The notes below the pieces were generated by a model, which was not told the DNA's origin, ran no database searches, and was given only the letters and a program-made list of their open reading frames with translations. Of a stretch of 64,000 bases of DNA, positions 36,458-47,749 are shown in pieces; the first letter of the stretch is position 1, and every line of letters begins with the position of its first letter. The stretch is from NCBI RefSeq assembly GCF_011386835.1, contig NC_088796.1, positions 88,705,468 to 88,769,467 on the forward strand, given 5' to 3'. The position numbers and the translations under genes are program-made. The DNA is from Chrysemys picta bellii. Taxonomy: Eukaryota; Chordata; Testudines; Emydidae.

Positions 36458-36604
36458 AAGTCTTATCACTGCCTTGTACAATGGCATTAATACTCCCCTA
36501 GCTCTACTGGAAATGCCTCACCCAATACATCCTAGGATCGCATTTGCCTTTTTCACGGCCGCATCACATTGGAGGCTCATGGTCATCCTGTGATCAGCCC
36601 ACTT
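36255..36604 (-). pseudogene. CR1 LINE fragment: reverse-transcriptase C-terminal region
   Basis: On the minus strand a 63-codon frame (36487 to 36296) encodes LYKAVIRLHLEYCVQFWSP, then GLSYQRRLKELGLFSLAK, the typical C-terminal thumb-side region of the CR1 reverse transcriptase. Upstream, minus-strand sequence from 36604 (AATGTGATGCGGCC, AAAAAGGCAAATGC) matches the preceding CR1 coding block but has stop codons. The element is truncated at both ends and non-functional. The open 63 codons are a remnant and not a gene. Confidence 0.82.
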
Positions 36605-38399
36605 CAAGAGCAGATTGGAAATTTGTCTGTAGATTTTATTTTTGAAGTTCTAGACTTCTTTTGAATATGAATCGTTTTACTTGTTTTGCTACCCGTAGTT
36701 CAAATGTCTATTGGCATCATTGTATGTGTGTTATTTGTCTGCAAGTAACCCCTCAGGCCTGTATAAATATACCTACTTATGTTGTGTGCTGGAGCAAAGC
36801 TATGTGTGTTATAACAGCTGGTGTTCCATCGTCTAGTGAGTAAACACTATGTCCAGGGGTTAAAGTGGATTGGAATAGCTCCAGCTTATGTTTGCTGCCT
36901 ATAAAGCTACTGGCTTAGCTATTGCCCATCCCTTCTCCCAATTTTAAATATGTAATACAAGTCTAACAACTAGGAAAAAATCTTGTCATCATGGGAAAAA
37001 TCTTGAATTCTGCATGCATGAATGAGTTTTTAAAACTTTCAACATTTGTCCACACAATGGAATATTTCTTTGGTTCCAGGGACATTCACCTTAACTTTAT
37101 AGTCTATGAATGCCATGTGCATTTTATACAATATATGCTACAGTAAATATTAGTAGAACATGTGAAAACCTATGAAGGATGCTGTAATATGATATGCTGA
37201 TGTCACATGGTGATCTGGCCCTCTAAGAGGGGTTTGAGTCTCTGCTATGATCTGTGCCTAGCTTCCTCTCAGGCCATGGGAATTCTGTGGTTTGTACATG
37301 TGAGCACATGTTGTGGCAAGGTCTAGTGGGAAAAGGAACAGCACTATGAAATCAACTGCCTTCTGCTCAGTCAGAGATAAATCTGGAAAGGAGTAGTAGT
37401 TGGCTGGGAGGGGGATTTTAGGGGGGAAGAGAGTTGGGGAATGCCCTCAGTTTGAGTTCTAGATGAGACTGGTTCTCTGCAGAGGGGGGACTCTAGGAAG
37501 GAGCCTGGGAGGGCTGTGCTGGAAAACTCTAGTGAAGAACCCCAGGGAAAGCCTTAAAAAGAGAGGGACAACATAGTAGAGACCATAGGAAACAATAAAA
37601 CATGGGGGTCTGGGTTGAGAGTAGGCACCCCTTCACAGTGTCCATAGTAGGGGGCAGGTGGGCATGGGCCTCTCATTGGTGCCACCTAGAGAAGTGGGGT
37701 AGAGACCCTTGTACTGAAGGGTAAAAGACTATTGAGGCCCTGTAGTCAAGGGCTGAAGGGTTTGTTTGTGGAAGGCCTGTTTGTTTTGTATTTGGACTTT
37801 TGAGTTGGGCATAGGTTCAAATCACTAAACTAAACATCATCAGTCGGAAAGTGAGGCATGAAAGAGATAAAACTGAGGCATGATTGTGCAACTGATGTTG
37901 AAGAGGTAAGCCATATCCTCCTCACAATGACCAGTGTACACTTTCTCATTTTTTAAGTGCAAAGGACTAAAATTATTTGCAGAGTTAAAGTTGTCCTCAG
38001 ATGGGCATTCTGCTCCTGTTGAAGTCAATACTGTACAAGCTGTTGCTCACCAAAGCTCAGACTGTGACCCAGAGTTTTTTTTTTACTTGGTTTAATGGTG
38101 GTGTCAGTAAACTTTAGAGTAATTATTTAGCACAGAACTTTTTTTTATTCCTCCCTTGATTATACAATAGCTAAAAATTACAAAGTTTACACAACTATTA
38201 GTACATAGTACTGAAAAGGCTCCTCTTATTTTACCTCTCACTCTTCTGCTGTCCCTGCACTTACACTGATATTACTATTGTCTCATTTCACACTCAATCC
38301 TATTCCTTGAAGTGAGTGGAAGTTTTTCCATTGATTTACTGAGAGTGAGATCAAGCTTTTTTCTTATCTGTACAATGGAGGTAGCATTACCTACTTACT
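36605..38399. other. No gene recognised; possible LTR remnant 37200-37810
   Basis: 37200-37810 is rich in GGGAGGG/AGAGGG words with repeated short motifs and starts near TGTCACATGGTGATC, as an old LTR might. No paired end or target duplication was found. The remaining sequence is unique-looking. Confidence 0.3.
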
Positions 38400-38631
38400 T
38401 ACTGAAAAAACACCCCCCTGAGCGCAGCAAGTTTCAGCGCTGTAAAGCGCCAGTATAAACAATGAACCAGTGCTGGGGGCCGTGCTCCCAACGCTGGTAG
38501 CTATGCCCCTTGTGGAGGTGGTTGTTTTAGAGGGCTGGGAGAGCTCTTTTCCAGCTCTGTGCTGCAACTACACAAGCCATGTTAAAGCGCTGCCGCGGCA
38601 GCGCTTTAACGTTGCCAGTGTAGACTAGCCC
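38400..38631. mobile_element. Chompy-like MITE with a perfect 30-bp palindrome
   Basis: Left-truncated family member: CACCCCCCTGAGCGCAGCAAG, AAAGCGCCAGTATAAAC, then a perfect palindrome at 38581-38610 (half-site GTTAAAGCGCTGCCG) and the right end CAGTGTAGACTAGCCC. Its CpG sites are intact, which suggests a young copy. Confidence 0.78.
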
Positions 38632-39032
38632 TAATTCTCTCATTAGAAGGAGGATTCATTAATCATCATTATCATGCTGATGCCACCACTTCTGCTGAGG
38701 CTTTTCAGGGTGTGTTTAGTGTGATTAAGAAACTGTTCAACAAAAGGAGTGCTCCTCAGGAACAATATGTATATTTCAATAAGTCCAAGAGGCTACTTGA
38801 ATTCAAAAGATGATGGACAGCATTTCCAAAGTGCCCACTAATGTTGGTGCCCAAATTTGAGTCACCCAAGATGCTTAAGGCTGGAGGTGGCTTAGAAATA
38901 TAAAACTAAGTGAACAAAAAGAAATATAAAAATAAGATAATTAATTGCTAAATTCAACTACACAAGCAAAATGAAGAAAAGTTCTGGTTTATTCCAGGAC
39001 TCCATCCACACAACTTCCCAGATGGATACTAT

Positions 39033-39309
39033 GGGCAGATCTACACTACAGCCTAAGTCGATATAGCTTACGTCACTCAGAGGTGTGAAAAAGCTCCCCA
39101 CTGAGCCGTGCAAGTTTCGTGCTGTCCACACCGGTCGGCAAGAGACGCTCTCCCACCTACATAGTTTCTGCTTCTTGCTGAGATGGAGTAATTATGCCAA
39201 TGGGAGAGCACTCTCCTGTCAGCATATTGTGTCTTCACCAGACACACTACAGAGGCACAGCTGCACCAATGCAGCTGTGACAATGTAGCACTGTAGTGTA
39301 GACTTACCC
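39033..39309. mobile_element. Chompy-like MITE (277 bp)
   Basis: GGGCAGATCTACACTACAG on the left faces GTAGTGTAGACTTACCC on the right. Internal CTCCCACCTACATAG, CTCTCCTGTCAGCATA and CACAGCTGCACCAATGCAGCTGTG blocks match other copies. Two opposing ORFs of 67-68 codons reflect the palindromic structure. Confidence 0.8.
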
Positions 39310-39650
39310 TGAGTTACTAAGCTCTCAATGACTCAAAAAAGAGTAGCATTATATCATCAGAACACTCACTGGTTGAACATATCCTGAGGAGAGGACAATA
39401 CTGACTGGCAACTACTGAGAGCTGCTGGATTTGCAAATTAACCTTTTCAAGGGTGATTCATATATCACAATCATCACTTTGTAAAAATATTTGTATTTTC
39501 ACTGATACCTACTAATGGATCAGAAATATTTATATTATTATAATTACTAAAATTGTCCATCAAATAATTTAATACAAAAAGAAAATAGTATCTAGAGAAG
39601 AATAAAGATGAGATTATCTTGGATATACAATGAATGTATTGATATAACAT

Positions 39651-40340
39651 AGACAGGGTATGTGAAGTAATATTTTTTTATTGGACCAACTTCTGTTGCT
39701 GAGACAGACAAACTTTCATGAAACACAGAGCTCTTCTTCAGGTCTGGGAAGGGTACTCGGAGCATCACAGGCACAGCTAAATACAAGGTGGAACAGATTG
39801 TTTTAGTATAAGTAGTTACCACATATTCTACGGGACCATTCAACACCTCTTCAGTCATAGGACAAAAAGGGGGGTTAGTGGGTTACAGATTGTTGTAATA
39901 AGTCATAAATTCAGTGTCTCTGTTCAGTCTATGATGTTTAATGTTTAGCAGAGTTATGAATTCAAGGTGGTAGGCTCATCTTTTGAAAATGTTGTGCAGG
40001 TTTCCTTTGAAGATGAGGACTGAAATGTCAGACATAAAGTGATCACTTTGTGAAAAGTAAAAACAATGAGGAGTCCCTGTGGCACCTTAGAGACTAACAA
40101 ATTTATTTGGGCATAAGCTTTCGTGGGATATAACCCACTCCCTTATGCCCAAATAACTTGTTAGTCGCTAAGGTGCCACAAGGACTCCTCGTTGTTTTTA
40201 CTGATACAGACTAACATGGCTACCCTTCTGAAACCTGTCACTTTGTGAAAAGCTTTCACCCATACATGATAGGGTGTTTCTGTCTTTTATCATTTTCCTA
40301 TGTGAGTTAATTCAAGAGCGTAGTGATTGTCTGGTTGATG
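39651..40340 (-). pseudogene. Penelope-like element: endonuclease C-terminus and 3' region, interrupted
   Basis: Read on the minus strand, a frame from about 40310 continues through HFMSDISVLIFKGNLHNIF, has one TGA (39976-39978), then resumes with YHLEFITLLNIKHHRLNRD and stops at TAA (39883-39885). The KGN and LN.D..F spacing fits the C-terminal part of the GIY-YIG endonuclease of PLEs. The 3' region follows, with a hammerhead-like segment (39701-39741, minus) and the terminal block TTGGTCCAATAAAAAAATATTACTT. A second PLE is inserted at 40058-40237. Skipping it and one copy of the duplication keeps the frame. The element is broken by the insertion and the stop. Confidence 0.75.
40058..40237. 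mobile_element. Second fold-back PLE insertion, inside another PLE
   Basis: Left arm 40058-40116 and right arm 40143-40200 are inverted copies of a PLE 3' region with about five differences. The right arm alone continues to the family terminus (GATACAGACTAACATGGC to CTGAAACC). It is flanked by a perfect 15-bp duplication TCACTTTGTGAAAAG (40043-40057 and 40238-40252). The joint region 40117-40142 keeps stem II (GTGGGATATAACCCAC) and TTTC, the complement of the GAAA box, but the CUGANGA box is lost. Confidence 0.85.
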
Positions 40341-41297
40341 TAACAGTTATACACATACAATCAGCCACCAGTCAATTCAATATATAACGGTCTCACCTGT
40401 TATTTCTGACCTTTAAACTCAACCATTTACCCTTTTTAACAGTACTAAAATAACTAAGAGGGATAGTGTCCCCTCATGGCTTGCATGTAACTGCTATTAA
40501 CACTAATAGTAGTTAGACACATGTATAAAAGGGGAATACACCCCAGAAGATTTTACAGATGATTAGATGGTATTCAAGATGCTTTTGATCTTACACTTTG
40601 CATTTAAATGTTATTATCTAGAACAGGTTACAGTATAAAAAGATTAGGATATATGTATCTTTAAAATCTTTTCTTTAACTCAAGCCACCTGTACAATTTT
40701 TAACCAATTGATATGTTTTCAGCAAGTAACATCTTGGACTTAGAAAAAAGCTCTCTGTCTATAACTTTTAATCTTATAGACTTTTTTGGGGAAAAAAAAA
40801 CATAACAGCTCTGATGATGAATTCAGAAAACCAGGTGGTTTCAATTCTGAAGACTTACATTTAATGTTATGTCAGTTCTTCGTTGTGGTCAATGGCCATA
40901 GCTCAGAAACATCTTGTTGTAAAAAGAAAGGCACCTCAAATGTTTTTGGCTTTGGGTTAAGATTTAGATTTGAACCCACCTCAGAAGTTTGGGAGACTCC
41001 AAATCTAACATTCCAGTTCAGCCTATTATAAATCTTAATCACAAAATTTAAGCTCTAGATTTGGATCTGGATTTTAATCTTCCTCAACAAAGCACCAATT
41101 TGGATTCAGGCTTCCAGTTTTGGCCCCCCGAGCAATAATGTATTTCTAACTATAGTTAGCTGAACACTACAAAATACTATTTCCAAACATTCTTTTGAAT
41201 TAAATTCAACCATGTTCATGACCTATTGCTATCACTCTTCACAAACATTCACATGATGAGTTGTTTGGGAAATGGCTATCATATAGGAATTACCAAA
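40341..41297. other. No feature recognised
   Basis: AT-rich unique-looking DNA. The 81-codon frame at 40786 has no recognisable feature and begins at a poly-A run. Confidence 0.4.
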
Positions 41298-41470
41298 TTG
41301 GACCAACTCCATGGGCCAGCTATTCAGTATCCTGTCTCCAACAGTGGGCAGCACCAGCTGATTCAGCAGATGTTCAAGAAACCCCACCTTTGCCTAATGT
41401 GGGATAATCTGCCCCCAGGAAAGTTTCTTCCTAGCCCCTAATGGTTAGATATTGGCTTAAGCCTTGAAGC
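41298..41470 (-). repeat. Ancient CR1-type 3' fragment, antisense
   Basis: TATTCAGTATCCTGTCTCCAACAGTGGGCAGCACCAGCTG, AAGAAACCCCACC, ATGTGGGATAATCTGCCCCCAG and TTGGCTTAAGCC follow the order of an old CR1 3' end. It is more diverged than 11889-12141. Confidence 0.6.
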
Positions 41471-41978
41471 ATGAGGCTTTGCAGCCCAAAACTATTTTAT
41501 ACAGATACTGTATTTGCATTTGAACAAAGGTATTTGTTTATGAACAAGAAAACTCATTCATTATTTGTTATTCTCTCATTTAAAAAGTTTTAATTGTCCA
41601 GTTACGGAGCAGAAACATCATCACATGACAAGGTATCACTCAAACACCACAAATAAGAACAACCGTAGGTTGAAAAAAACTTGGTCAAACTATTCAGTGA
41701 ATAGATATGAATATCAAATACATTCACAGATATGAAGATGGGTTCAAGGATAATTCACACCAAAAAAAATATTTAAATCTGCAGCTAATATTATTCAAAA
41801 TACATCATTTGACCACTTCTATTTCCAATAATTTTCCTTAAAAAATGTGTATTCTTTCAATGCTAATGCTTCCTATGTGCAGCAAGCTTCATCCAGAGCT
41901 TTCTTCTGAAGTGAACAAATGGGAAGTCATTTGACTCAGTATTCTGCTTATGTACATACCACTAAACAGGATAAAAAG

Positions 41979-42150
41979 GTGGTTTGATGGTTAAGACACA
42001 GGTCTGGGGGTCAAGAAATCTAGGTTTTATTCCTCTGTCAGCCACAGATTTCCTGTGTGACCTTGAGCAAGTCTCTCAACTTTTCTGTGTCTCCTTTTCA
42101 CTATCTGTAAAATGGGATACAAGTGCTTTGAAGTTTAATTTTTAGTTTGT
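41979..42150 (+). repeat. MIR-like SINE with tRNA-like head
   Basis: The head GTGGTTTGATGGTTAAGAC and AGGTTTTATTCCTC are degenerate A- and B-box regions. The core follows: TTTCCTGTGTGACCTTGAGCAAGTC, then CTATCTGTAAAATGGGAT. It is the best preserved MIR-type copy here. Confidence 0.75.
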
Positions 42151-43559
42151 GAGGAACTAAAATACTACAGTAAAGACCATCATAGAAATGCTTTTAAATA
42201 AAGACAAGTTTGGATTCAGGATTGGGTTTTACTTCTTAAAATAAGATTAAAGGCTCTAAAGGCATTTTAGTCAATAGAAGTTAGCCAGAATGGTAGGAGA
42301 GCTAAGTTAAGGTGGGAAAGGTGAGAAGACAATGATGAAGGTAGGCTGACTAACTTCTGAGGTAACCCTCCCTCCACCACCACTGAGCTATTCATAGGGC
42401 TGCAAAAGAGGGAGAAAAAAAGGTAAAAAGAGGAAGAGAATAGAAGGTGATAGGGGGCAAAATATAGGGAGGGGAGAAGAGAGAAGGAGGGAAAACAAGA
42501 GAAGAGGGTCAACAGCAATATGGGACAAGCTATCAACTATAGTTCTAATACTTTGCTTTCTGAAAATCATAAGCTATCTTAATTCATTAAGCATCTACCA
42601 AGCTCCTTTTTAGATGCTAAAAAAAATCTCCTGCCTCCAGCAAACTTCATGAGAGACTGTGCATGGCCTCCTTTGTCCTACATATAACTTATTTTTACTT
42701 CAAAAAATCTTGTGTGTTACTTCCCCAGACTCTGTGATGTTATCAAGCATTACTGCAGATTCCAGTATCTCAAAGGCACAAAATACTATAAACTTTACCC
42801 AGGCTTTGCTGAGCACAGTAATTTTCCGTGCAAACAATGCTTAAGTTTTAGGGCCTGTGAACATAGGGCACCAAACTATGCTAGTGAGAATGGTGAGTGT
42901 CCACACTCAACACAGTTCAGAACAGTAGTGTTTAGAACTAAAGAGAAATGAGGACAGTAACACAGTTTTGCTAATAGAATTTGGAGACTCCATCCTGATC
43001 TTACACAACTGAGTTGCAATGCGAGCAATCAAGTTAACCATATTATGTCCATAACTGGACCCTTACACATATTCTAACATGGGTGCTGAACATGGTTATC
43101 ACAATGCAGCTTATAACCAGGAGCGCCTATGCAAACATAACTCCAACAATGTTTGGGCATAATAATGTTTGAAAATGGTTTTAAGAATGTTGCAAGCACT
43201 AGTGTGGATAAGACCAAAGATTTTGGTCCCTTCTACACTGTAAAAATGACAGGGTTGCAGGACACAGTTACAACAGGTCATCAGTCTCCCAGTAAGAATA
43301 AAACATGCTTCAGAATGTAGCGTAGATGGGACAGAACTACGTTTTAAGCATGTTTTATGGCCTGTATCACAGCCCTGCTAAAGTCTACACTGTACAGTTC
43401 ACATCTAAATCATTGGTCAGTGGTCCCCTCTACTGTGCAAGACCAAACCATGTTTTACTGTGCTGGAGAAGTGTCGTATTGTATATAACTGGGTACCCCA
43501 ACCTGGTAGTCACAATGTAGCTAGGACCTTACACAAAAGACAAAACCAACAACTTTTCA
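42151..43559. other. Purine tract and old MITE-like material
   Basis: 42405-42505 is almost pure A/G on the plus strand. 42860-43550 contains repeated CATGTT/AACATG and TCTACACTGTA words typical of worn palindromic repeats, but no element boundary could be fixed. No gene was seen. Confidence 0.35.
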
Positions 43560-43856
43560 GGGCTAGTCTATGCTAGAATCATTGCAGCAGCACAGCTGTA
43601 CTGATGTAGCTGCACCACTGTAGTGCAGCTACTGCAGATGCTCTATGCTGATGGGAGAGAGTGCTCCCATCTGCATAGTTACTCCACCTCCCCAAGCGGC
43701 AGTAGCTGTGTTGGTAGGAGAGCTTCTCCTGCTGACATAGCACTGTCCACCCCAATGCTTAGGTCGATGTAACTTAAATCACTCAGGGGTGTGAAAAAGC
43801 CACTCCCCCTGAGCAACTTAAGTTACACCGAAGTAAGCTCTAGTATGTACAAGCCC
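43560..43856. mobile_element. Chompy-like MITE with TCA target duplication (297 bp)
   Basis: Ends GGGCTAGTCTATGCTAG and TAGTATGTACAAGCCC, flanked by TCA on both sides (43557-43559 and 43857-43859), a 3-bp duplication as in PIF/Harbinger elements. Inside are CAGCACAGCTGTACTGATGTAGCTG, a hairpin GGGAGAGAGTGCTCCC, and CTCAGGGGTGTGAAAAAGCC. Confidence 0.82.
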
Positions 43857-44117
43857 TCAGCCTCCCTCTACCTGGATCTCTGTATCTTTCCAGTGTTTCT
43901 CTGTCCTAATCTAGATAGATTCAGTGGGTTGGAGAAGTATAATAATAACAAAAGGTGTAGGAACTTTCAGGCAATATTCACAGGCTCACTCACAGTGTCT
44001 GGGGTTACACTGGGGCTACACTGACAAATATAATTTCCTATTCCTTTTCAGTTTAAAAATATGTATTTTTCCAAAATGGAAGATAAAGCACTTACCATAC
44101 AGAACAAACTTTCAGCG

Positions 44118-44352
44118 GGTTTAAAACAAACAAAAGGAAGTATTTCTTTACAAAATGCACAGTCAACCTTTGCCAGAGGATGTTGTGAAGGCCAAGACTA
44201 TAACAAGATTAAGAAAAGAACTAGATAAATTCATAGAGGATACGTCCATCAATGGCTATTAGCCGGGATGGACAGGGATGATGTCTCTAGCCTCTGTTTG
44301 CCAGAAACTGGGAATGGGCGACGGGATGGATCACTTGATGATTACCTGTTCA
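44118..44352 (+). mobile_element. CR1 LINE 3' end, sense
   Basis: GGTTTAAAACAAACAAAAGGAAGTATTTC, then GCCAGAGGATGTTGTGAAGGCC, GAACTAGATAAATTCATAG and CCTCTGTTTGCCAGAA. This is the untranslated/C-terminal end of a CR1 in sense orientation, missing the last part and 5'-truncated. Confidence 0.8.
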
Positions 44353-45474
44353 AAGGAAACGGTCCTTGCCCCAAAAAGCTTATTATCTAAGCTGGCAGTT
44401 GATATAAAGGGAACTGATACTATCAAAATGTGTACAAGTATATAGACAGATCAAAAGCAAGACATTTTTTTTAAATTACTAAGGTTGCTACACACATAAC
44501 ACGTCTGACACAAAAACACAAAAGCAAGAAAATGAAAAGCTAACCCACCTAACACTCTCCTCCTTGAATTACAGGTACACACCTTGTGCCTATCACACTC
44601 TACAAACCACACAACACTACATGAACTCTGCCTTCCTAAGGATGCAAGCCTTCCAGCAGCTCCTTTACCAAGGTATCCATTCTAGACACAACAGACTACC
44701 TCCATCTTCCCTCCGCACACCTGGTTCAACTGTATTAGTTATGATTGTTTGGTGTTTTTGGAGGGAATACAAAGTACTTTGCTCAGTGATTCTTGAATGG
44801 CTCCTGATGCTTAGCCATTGCTGTAGAAAGCTAATTTTGAATGGCGATATCTAAATTTGGTAGTGAACAGGTTTTAAGAAGATTTGGACAAATATCAAGA
44901 AAACACATGTGAATATATTGTGAATGTTAGGGTTTCAGTTTGATTCATCCCTGTTTGAGCCCTATAAAATTCATGAAGGTTTGGAATAGACCTGCATAAT
45001 TTAGTCATACATATATTTGGTATCTTTAGTATCTTAGTTATTAATATACATATTTGAAGTAGACCATGTACATGCAGTTTACCAGTGACTTTTGACTGAC
45101 TAGTTTTGAAGTCTAAATATTGAATACCAACAGTGGATACTTCATGCATAATCCACAGACTACTACTTCTTTACTTGTGATATTCATCAAATATTTTCAA
45201 ATATTACAAAATTTGCAAACAGTGGGAGTGGTTCATGAATGTGTGAAAACCAAAGAAAGCCAAAATGTGTCAAACTTTCTCTGCTTAAGGGACTCTGATT
45301 TTTTCATAGTGTGGACAATGTATTAACAAAAAGATGATCTGGTGGGCCCCCTGGCCACTAATTCATAATCATATAACATCCCTATAGCAACTACAGTAAT
45401 TGCCAACATAAAAAAAGTATTAAGGCTCACATGTTCAGAAGTGGTCACTGATTTTGAATGCCTCAGTCTGGAAA
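44353..45474. other. No feature recognised
   Basis: AT-rich DNA with chance ORFs at 44564, 44895 and 45120. No exon signals or repeat ends were found. Confidence 0.4.
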
Positions 45475-45650
45475 CCTTTTTCATCGAAAACCTGAAAACT
45501 TTTTGATTTTCAAGTTTGTGGGTTTTTTTGATGAAAAACTGAAAATTTTAAAGGCAAGGAGATATGTTTGGCAACATTTGTCATTTAGTCAAAACCCACT
45601 ATTTTTGTTGAAAAAAGATTTAGATAGAAAATTTTCAACCAGCTCTAATC
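45475..45650. repeat. AT-rich 'GAAAATTTTC' repeat, longest copy
   Basis: CTTTTTCATCGAAAACCTGAAAAC, TTGATGAAAAACTGAAAATTTT and a right end GAAAATTTTCAACCAGCTCTAATC. It is self-complementary in places and shared with 9236-9400 and 23683-23760. Confidence 0.45.
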
Positions 45651-45787
45651 ACAAGTTCAACCCCAAGTCAGTGAGCACTTCTGAAATTTTTGGTCATAAT
45701 GTATTTTCATCTGTCTTTACTGTAAGTTAGCAGCTGAAGATAAGGAAGAGAGCCAGCCCTATGTAACCATTCAGCTTTCTGCAGTTG

Positions 45788-46064
45788 GCAGTATTGCCAA
45801 TCCTATGCATTCAAAAATCATGAGTCAGTCCCCCAAAAGCCATGAGATAAACTTAAAACTCCTGAGATTTTTTTAAATGATTTTTTGCTGTTTTTATTAA
45901 CATTTCCAAGATTTTCTTTACATATTTAGCTCACGTGGTTGCAATCTTTTTATTGAAAGCTGAAATTTTCATGTAATAACATGACTCCAGGAGCTGAGGC
46001 TTTAAGAAAAGACACTAAATATTACAAAACTTGGGCTAAAATCATGAGAGATGGCAACACTGCC
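45788..46064. mobile_element. TIR element with TGGCAACACTG ends (277 bp)
   Basis: The left end GCAGTATTGCCA (45789-45800) mirrors the right end TGGCAACACTGC (46052-46063). Inside, AAAATCATGAGTCAG near the left faces AAAATCATGAGAGA near the right, and CATGACTCCAGGAGCTGAGGC is shared with 22915-23175. No coding capacity; superfamily not determined. Confidence 0.7.
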
Positions 46065-46079
46065 ATCAGCAAATGCTCG

Positions 46080-46122
46080 GTTGCTCACCGGGGTTCACAG
46101 ACCACAACTTGAGAACTCTTCT
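46080..46122. repeat. Worn hAT right terminus
   Basis: GGGGTTCACAGACCACAACTTGAGAACTCTT resembles the right end of the hAT at 8350-9221 (CCACAGACCACAGTTTGAGAACCTCTG). No left end is visible. Confidence 0.45.
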
Positions 46123-47749
46123 AGTTTTAAGCAACCTGATGTCTTGGATCAGAATCAGATGTTACAGTCAAATAAATCCAATAAACTAACAGTGGCAAAA
46201 CTGTCATGCAATCCAGAAAATATAAATATTGCCATGACTCCATGGATTCATGGGGAAATGGTGAGTGGTTTTGAAAATTCAATTAATAGAAACTTAGAAG
46301 AAGCCTGCCATTTAAATTGGTCTTTCCTCATTCCATAGGTCAAAGAAAAAAACTCTGCTTATCTGCAGTGAGGACAAAGGGAAAAACAGAATTAAATCAT
46401 CATTTTTGTAAGGTTTCTTAAAGCATTATTCAGCTAGCAATGCCACAGTCCAGGGGACATCTGCTGTATTACTTTCTGCTCAAACTCACTCCTGGGATAA
46501 TAGAAAGATATCACAAACACTCAATTCACTTGTTTGCAGCAAAGGGTCTCTAAACAAAACAGCTTTTGGCTATCCTTTTTTCCTAACTTGGATTTGAATG
46601 TCTAGCTTTCTAATCCAGAAAGCAGATGGTTTTACAATGCCTGGGAAGTGATTTTTAACATGTTTTGTATGAGCTAAACATGATCCAACCAATAGAAACT
46701 CTTACTGGAAGTTTAACCTCTTTTTGGGGATTTTTTTTCTAGTAGATTTAGTATTTAACATAGAACAGCTGGATACTGTAACATTTTTGGCACAAGAGGA
46801 CCAAAACGGAAAGTTCTTTCCCAGTACAAAATTGTTTGCACTCTTTGTCTTCACAGTGCCACCTGACTCCCTCTGGAAGGATTAGATTTCTTCACATCCA
46901 TCATATCCAAATAGTGCAATGTCAAGAGACCGGCAATACCCTTTGCTTGCCCATCCATGACTGACATTCAGTACATTGTTTTCTGAGTAGACCAAGAGGT
47001 TGACGTAAAGGTAAATTCCAGACCAACATCTTAGGACACAAGCCCTTTTGTATTCTGACTTTCTTCTACCCCTTCTAGCATTTTTGCTACCTCTGTTGGT
47101 GTTAGAGCACTTTCAAGTGCAAGCTTGCATGCTATCACTTTTCTAAAAATTCTAGCTCATAACCATTTGCATTTAGCTCTAAGTAAAAAGATATGCCAGC
47201 AAAAAAGCCAAACACAACAATTAATGTGTCAAGATCCAAAGTGCATTTCACAATACTAGATCATATTACAGCTGATGTCAAAGCTAACACATTGTTAATC
47301 TAATAAAAGTGCACTGTCATTTATCAAGATGCCTGCCCTGCCTATACTAAGATTTTATTTAAGAATTTGAATGAGAAACAAAAAAGTACGATTTTCCGTT
47401 AGCTTGTAATCTAAATTAACTAGTGATGAGCAAGCCTTAAGAGGTCTGAGTTTGAAGAAGCACCAAGAAGCATGGAGGTGGAACTGTAGCTTTTTCAAAC
47501 TGTCTGAACCTTTTAAAAATGCAAAAGAAATTAGGCTGGAAATTCCTAAAAGAACATGCATTTGCTGTTTTCTGCATCTATGCTATCATGAGGCCTCTCA
47601 TGCTGTCTTGTTATCTGTTGAGAGATTCCAACTGATCCTCTGCAAATACATCTAAGCCTTGGTTCTTACTACCTGCAGTATGACGGTTTCTTTTTAATGT
47701 ACAATTAAGTGCATTTAATTGTATATGAATTACAATTCATATGAAATTT
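46123..47749. other. No feature recognised
   Basis: Unique-looking AT-rich sequence. Frames of 60-95 codons occur on both strands without recognisable content. Confidence 0.4.

Noticed and set aside
36296..36487. Functional CR1 reverse transcriptase
   Set aside because: Only about 63 codons remain open, and both sides are truncated or carry stops.
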